Below, piece after piece: positions 6,855 to 8,398 of a stretch of 8,398 nt of DNA; position 1 is the first letter of the stretch; every line of letters begins with the position of its first letter. The stretch is from Syntrophomonadaceae bacterium (GTDB lineage Bacteria > Bacillota_D > Dethiobacteria > DTU022): NCBI GenBank assembly GCA_003551865.1, contig PUNU01000193.1, forward strand, positions 1-8,398, in the 5' to 3' direction. The notes beneath the pieces were generated by a model. That model was given only the letters and a program-made list of their open reading frames with translations. It was not told the DNA's origin and did no database searches. The position numbers and the translations under genes are program-made.

Positions 6855-8078
6855 TTGAAGATAGGCATCTTTACGGACAGTTTTCGCCCTTATACCAGTG
6901 GAGTCGTCAGATCGATCGAACTTTTTTCCCGTGAATTTACCAACCGCGGCCATGAAGTTTTTATTTTTGGCCCCGATTATCCCCTTCTTCATCCTCCCAA
7001 AGAAGAAGGGGTATTCCGCTTTATTTCTATTCCGGCGCCGACCATGCCAGATTTTGCCCTGCCTATTCCGATATCGATCCAGCTCAGCCCGACCATCAAG
7101 CAGTTAAAGCTTGATATAATCCATGCACATTCCCCATTTCTGCTGGGCAGGCTGGGTGCAAGGGCCGCCAGGCGCCACCGCCTGCCGTTGATATTTACTT
7201 TCCACACCCTTTATGATCAATATGTTCACTATTTTCCCTTTGCACGGAAAACATCTAAACAGGTTGTCCAGGCTATCTCTCGTGATTTCTGCAACCGTGC
7301 CAACACAGTGGTGGCCCCATCCCGGATGATCGTTAACTACCTGCAGAGAATTGGGGTCAATACGCCAATCGTTAATATTCCCACCGGCGTAGATCTTGAG
7401 GAATTTAAAAACCTCGACTCCGAATGGCTGATCAAAAATTACGGTGTTGATCCAAAAGAGAAAGTCCTTCTTTTTGTCGGCCGCATCGGCAAAGAAAAAA
7501 ATGTTACCTTCCTGCTGAAGGCCTTTCAAATCATTTTGAAAGATTACCCCGACTGCCGCCTGATCCTTGTCGGTAAAGGCCCCGAGGAAAGCCGGCTCAG
7601 GCGGATGGCCCGGGAGATGCAGATAGAAAACAAACTAATTTTCACCGGGGTTTTACCGCGGCAAAAAATTGTCCACTGCTATGCCAGTTCCGATCTTTTT
7701 GTCTTCCCTTCGGTGACAGAAACGCAGGGTCTGGTAATCGGTGAAGCCAAAGCCACCGGCTTGCCTGTTATTGCCGTCCGCGCTTTTGGAACGGCTGAAA
7801 TGGTCGAAGACGGAGAAGACGGCATTTTGACCGACCCCTCCCTCCCTTCTTTCACCGGCGCCGTCCTGCAGCTGCTCCAGGACCGGGAGCTGTACCGGCG
7901 TATGAGCACTCAGGCCAAAAAAAATGTTGCCAAAATTTCTGTCTCAAACAGCGCGGAACAAATGCTTGAGCTTTACCGGGAACTTTCCGAGAGCGGCGCT
8001 CGGGCTGCCCGCAGGAGGAAACCCAACCGCAAAAGCTCTTTTTATCAAAGCGGTTTTTATAAGCGGAACCTTAATTAA
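6855..8078 (+). CDS. GT4-family glycosyltransferase, possibly diacylglycerol glycosyltransferase
   Basis: This retaining GT-B glycosyltransferase is probably attached to the inner face of the membrane, moving a sugar from a nucleotide sugar to a lipid or polysaccharide acceptor. The preferred start is TTG at 6855-6857, giving KIGIFTDSFRPYTSGV at the N-terminus as in family members. GGAGGTG (6838-6844) lies ten bases upstream. The in-frame ATG at 6798 would add 19 unrelated residues. On the 407-residue numbering, the acceptor domain contains HAHSPF at 90-95 and FTFHTLYDQY near 114-123, a pattern seen in diacylglycerol glucosyltransferases and in PimB- or MgtA-like enzymes. The donor domain has VGRIGKEKN near 208 and the EX7E element E289 to E297. 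The C-terminal 27 residues are strongly basic (RAARRRKPNRK), which could bind acidic lipids. It lies 68 bp after the capA-like gene on the same strand, with no terminator seen between. Acceptor identity is inferred, not shown. Confidence 0.87.
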   Translation: MKIGIFTDSFRPYTSGVVRSIELFSREFTNRGHEVFIFGPDYPLLHPPKEEGVFRFISIPAPTMPDFALPIPISIQLSPTIKQLKLDIIHAHSPFLLGRLGARAARRHRLPLIFTFHTLYDQYVHYFPFARKTSKQVVQAISRDFCNRANTVVAPSRMIVNYLQRIGVNTPIVNIPTGVDLEEFKNLDSEWLIKNYGVDPKEKVLLFVGRIGKEKNVTFLLKAFQIILKDYPDCRLILVGKGPEESRLRRMAREMQIENKLIFTGVLPRQKIVHCYASSDLFVFPSVTETQGLVIGEAKATGLPVIAVRAFGTAEMVEDGEDGILTDPSLPSFTGAVLQLLQDRELYRRMSTQAKKNVAKISVSNSAEQMLELYRELSESGARAARRRKPNRKSSFYQSGFYKRNLN

Positions 8079-8103
8079 GTTTTGTCATCAATCGTCGGTC
8101 CCC

Positions 8104-8132
8104 TTGTCAATTGACCTTTAGTCCGGTATAAT
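8104..8132 (+). promoter_or_regulatory. Promoter of tRNA-Gln
   Basis: TTGTCA (8104-8109), 17 bases, then a perfect TATAAT (8127-8132). The predicted start near 8139 is about five bases before the mature tRNA. A second TTGACC at 8111 is only ten bases from the -10 and was not chosen. Confidence 0.75.
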
Positions 8133-8143
8133 ATCAAACGGAA

Positions 8144-8217
8144 TGCGGGATGGTGTAGCGGCAGCACGTGTGGCTCTGGACCACAAAGCCCAGGTTCGAT
8201 CCCTGGTCCCGCAGCCA
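8144..8217 (+). tRNA. tRNA-Gln, anticodon CTG, CCA encoded
   Basis: A complete cloverleaf can be read. The acceptor stem is TGCGGGA/TCCCGCA with discriminator G (8214) and encoded CCA (8215-8217). The D arm is GTGT/GCAC, with A14, G18, G19 and A21 in place. The anticodon stem is TGTGG/CCACA around the loop CTCTGGA, giving anticodon CTG at 34-36, which reads CAG (glutamine). The T arm is CCAGG/CCTGG around TTCGATC. The discriminator G and the weak first pair (T-A) fit bacterial tRNA-Gln. It stands alone, with its own promoter and terminator. Confidence 0.96.
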
Positions 8218-8226
8218 GTGAATATT

Positions 8227-8257
8227 CCCCGTGAAGCAGCACTTCACGGGGTTTTTT
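8227..8257 (+). terminator. Intrinsic terminator after tRNA-Gln
   Basis: CCCCGTGAAG (8227-8236) and CTTCACGGGG (8242-8251) form a perfect ten-base-pair stem with loop CAGCA, followed directly by six T. It lies ten bases after the CCA end. Confidence 0.95.
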
Positions 8258-8305
8258 AAAAGGCAATTTGTAACTAATCAGCCTATTGTCCTTGTTGAAT
8301 GAAAA

Positions 8306-8389
8306 GCTGTGCCATGGGGACGGTTCGAGCGTTCCTGAGCGCAGCGAAGGCCGAAGGGAAAACGATGGAACCGTCCCCTATGGCACAGC
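8306..8389. repeat. Large imperfect inverted repeat, REP/MITE-like
   Basis: The 21-base left arm (8306-8326, starting GCTGTGCCATGGGGACGG) is matched by a 22-base right arm (8368-8389, ending TATGGCACAGC). They are fully complementary except for one extra T at 8379. The 41-base interior contains CTGAGCGCAGCGAAGG and no frame. GCCTA at 8281-8285 and TAGGC at 8394-8398 may extend the symmetry, and the element could reach the window edge. GGGGACGGTTC palindromes of this kind recur in many clostridial genomes, some beside REP-associated transposases; that link is recalled, not tested here. Confidence 0.6.
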
Positions 8390-8398
8390 GGGTTAGGC

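Noticed and set aside
8190..8217. tRNA-Gln 3' end as an integration attachment site for the recombinase
   Set aside because: No second copy of this sequence is in the window and the recombinase gene is about 5 kb away with no mobile-element genes between.
8075..8266. Minus-strand frame of 63 residues over the tRNA and its terminator
   Set aside because: It is antisense to tRNA-Gln; its GIEPG-type peptide is the familiar false translation of a tRNA T arm, and it has no ribosome site.
1..8398. CRISPR array or defence system
   Set aside because: No regularly spaced direct repeats and no cas, toxin-antitoxin or restriction genes are seen.

Overview
The window looks like a chromosomal segment of a low-to-mid G+C Gram-positive bacterium, most likely a clostridial or related Bacillota lineage. 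The grounds are a T-box leader, strong GGAGG-type ribosome sites, frequent GTG and TTG starts, a tRNA with encoded CCA, a lipoprotein signal and a CapA-family protein. No species can be named from the sequence alone.

Left part (1-2116): a G+C-rich stretch with RNA-like hairpins (1-180) lies convergent to a minus-strand leuA (2-isopropylmalate synthase, 232-1779). leuA has its own promoter (2088-2116) and a complete leucine T-box leader (about 1811-2081). The leader has a CUC specifier, a T-box sequence and an intrinsic terminator. leuA is therefore controlled by transcription attenuation that senses uncharged tRNA-Leu. No other leucine gene is seen in the window.

Middle (2188-4286): a plus-strand tyrosine recombinase (2295-3386) diverges from leuA. 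It has all the main catalytic residues but no N-terminal core-binding domain, and it carries a long charged tail ending in a four-cysteine zinc ribbon. This is the most unusual protein here. It is convergent with a minus-strand alpha/beta hydrolase of the carboxylesterase type (3513-4286). A G-tract and a weak hairpin separate the two.

Right part (4380-8398): three plus-strand genes probably form an envelope-related cluster. They encode a lipoprotein with a BPL_N/glutamine-amidotransferase-like domain (4495-5403), a membrane-anchored CapA-like metallophosphoesterase (5461-6786) and a GT4 glycosyltransferase resembling diacylglycerol glycosyltransferases (6855-8078). Extended -10 promoters precede the first two. 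A tRNA-Gln(CTG) follows with its own promoter and a strong terminator. The window ends in a large imperfect inverted repeat with GGGGACGGTTC arms that looks like a dispersed REP/MITE-type element.
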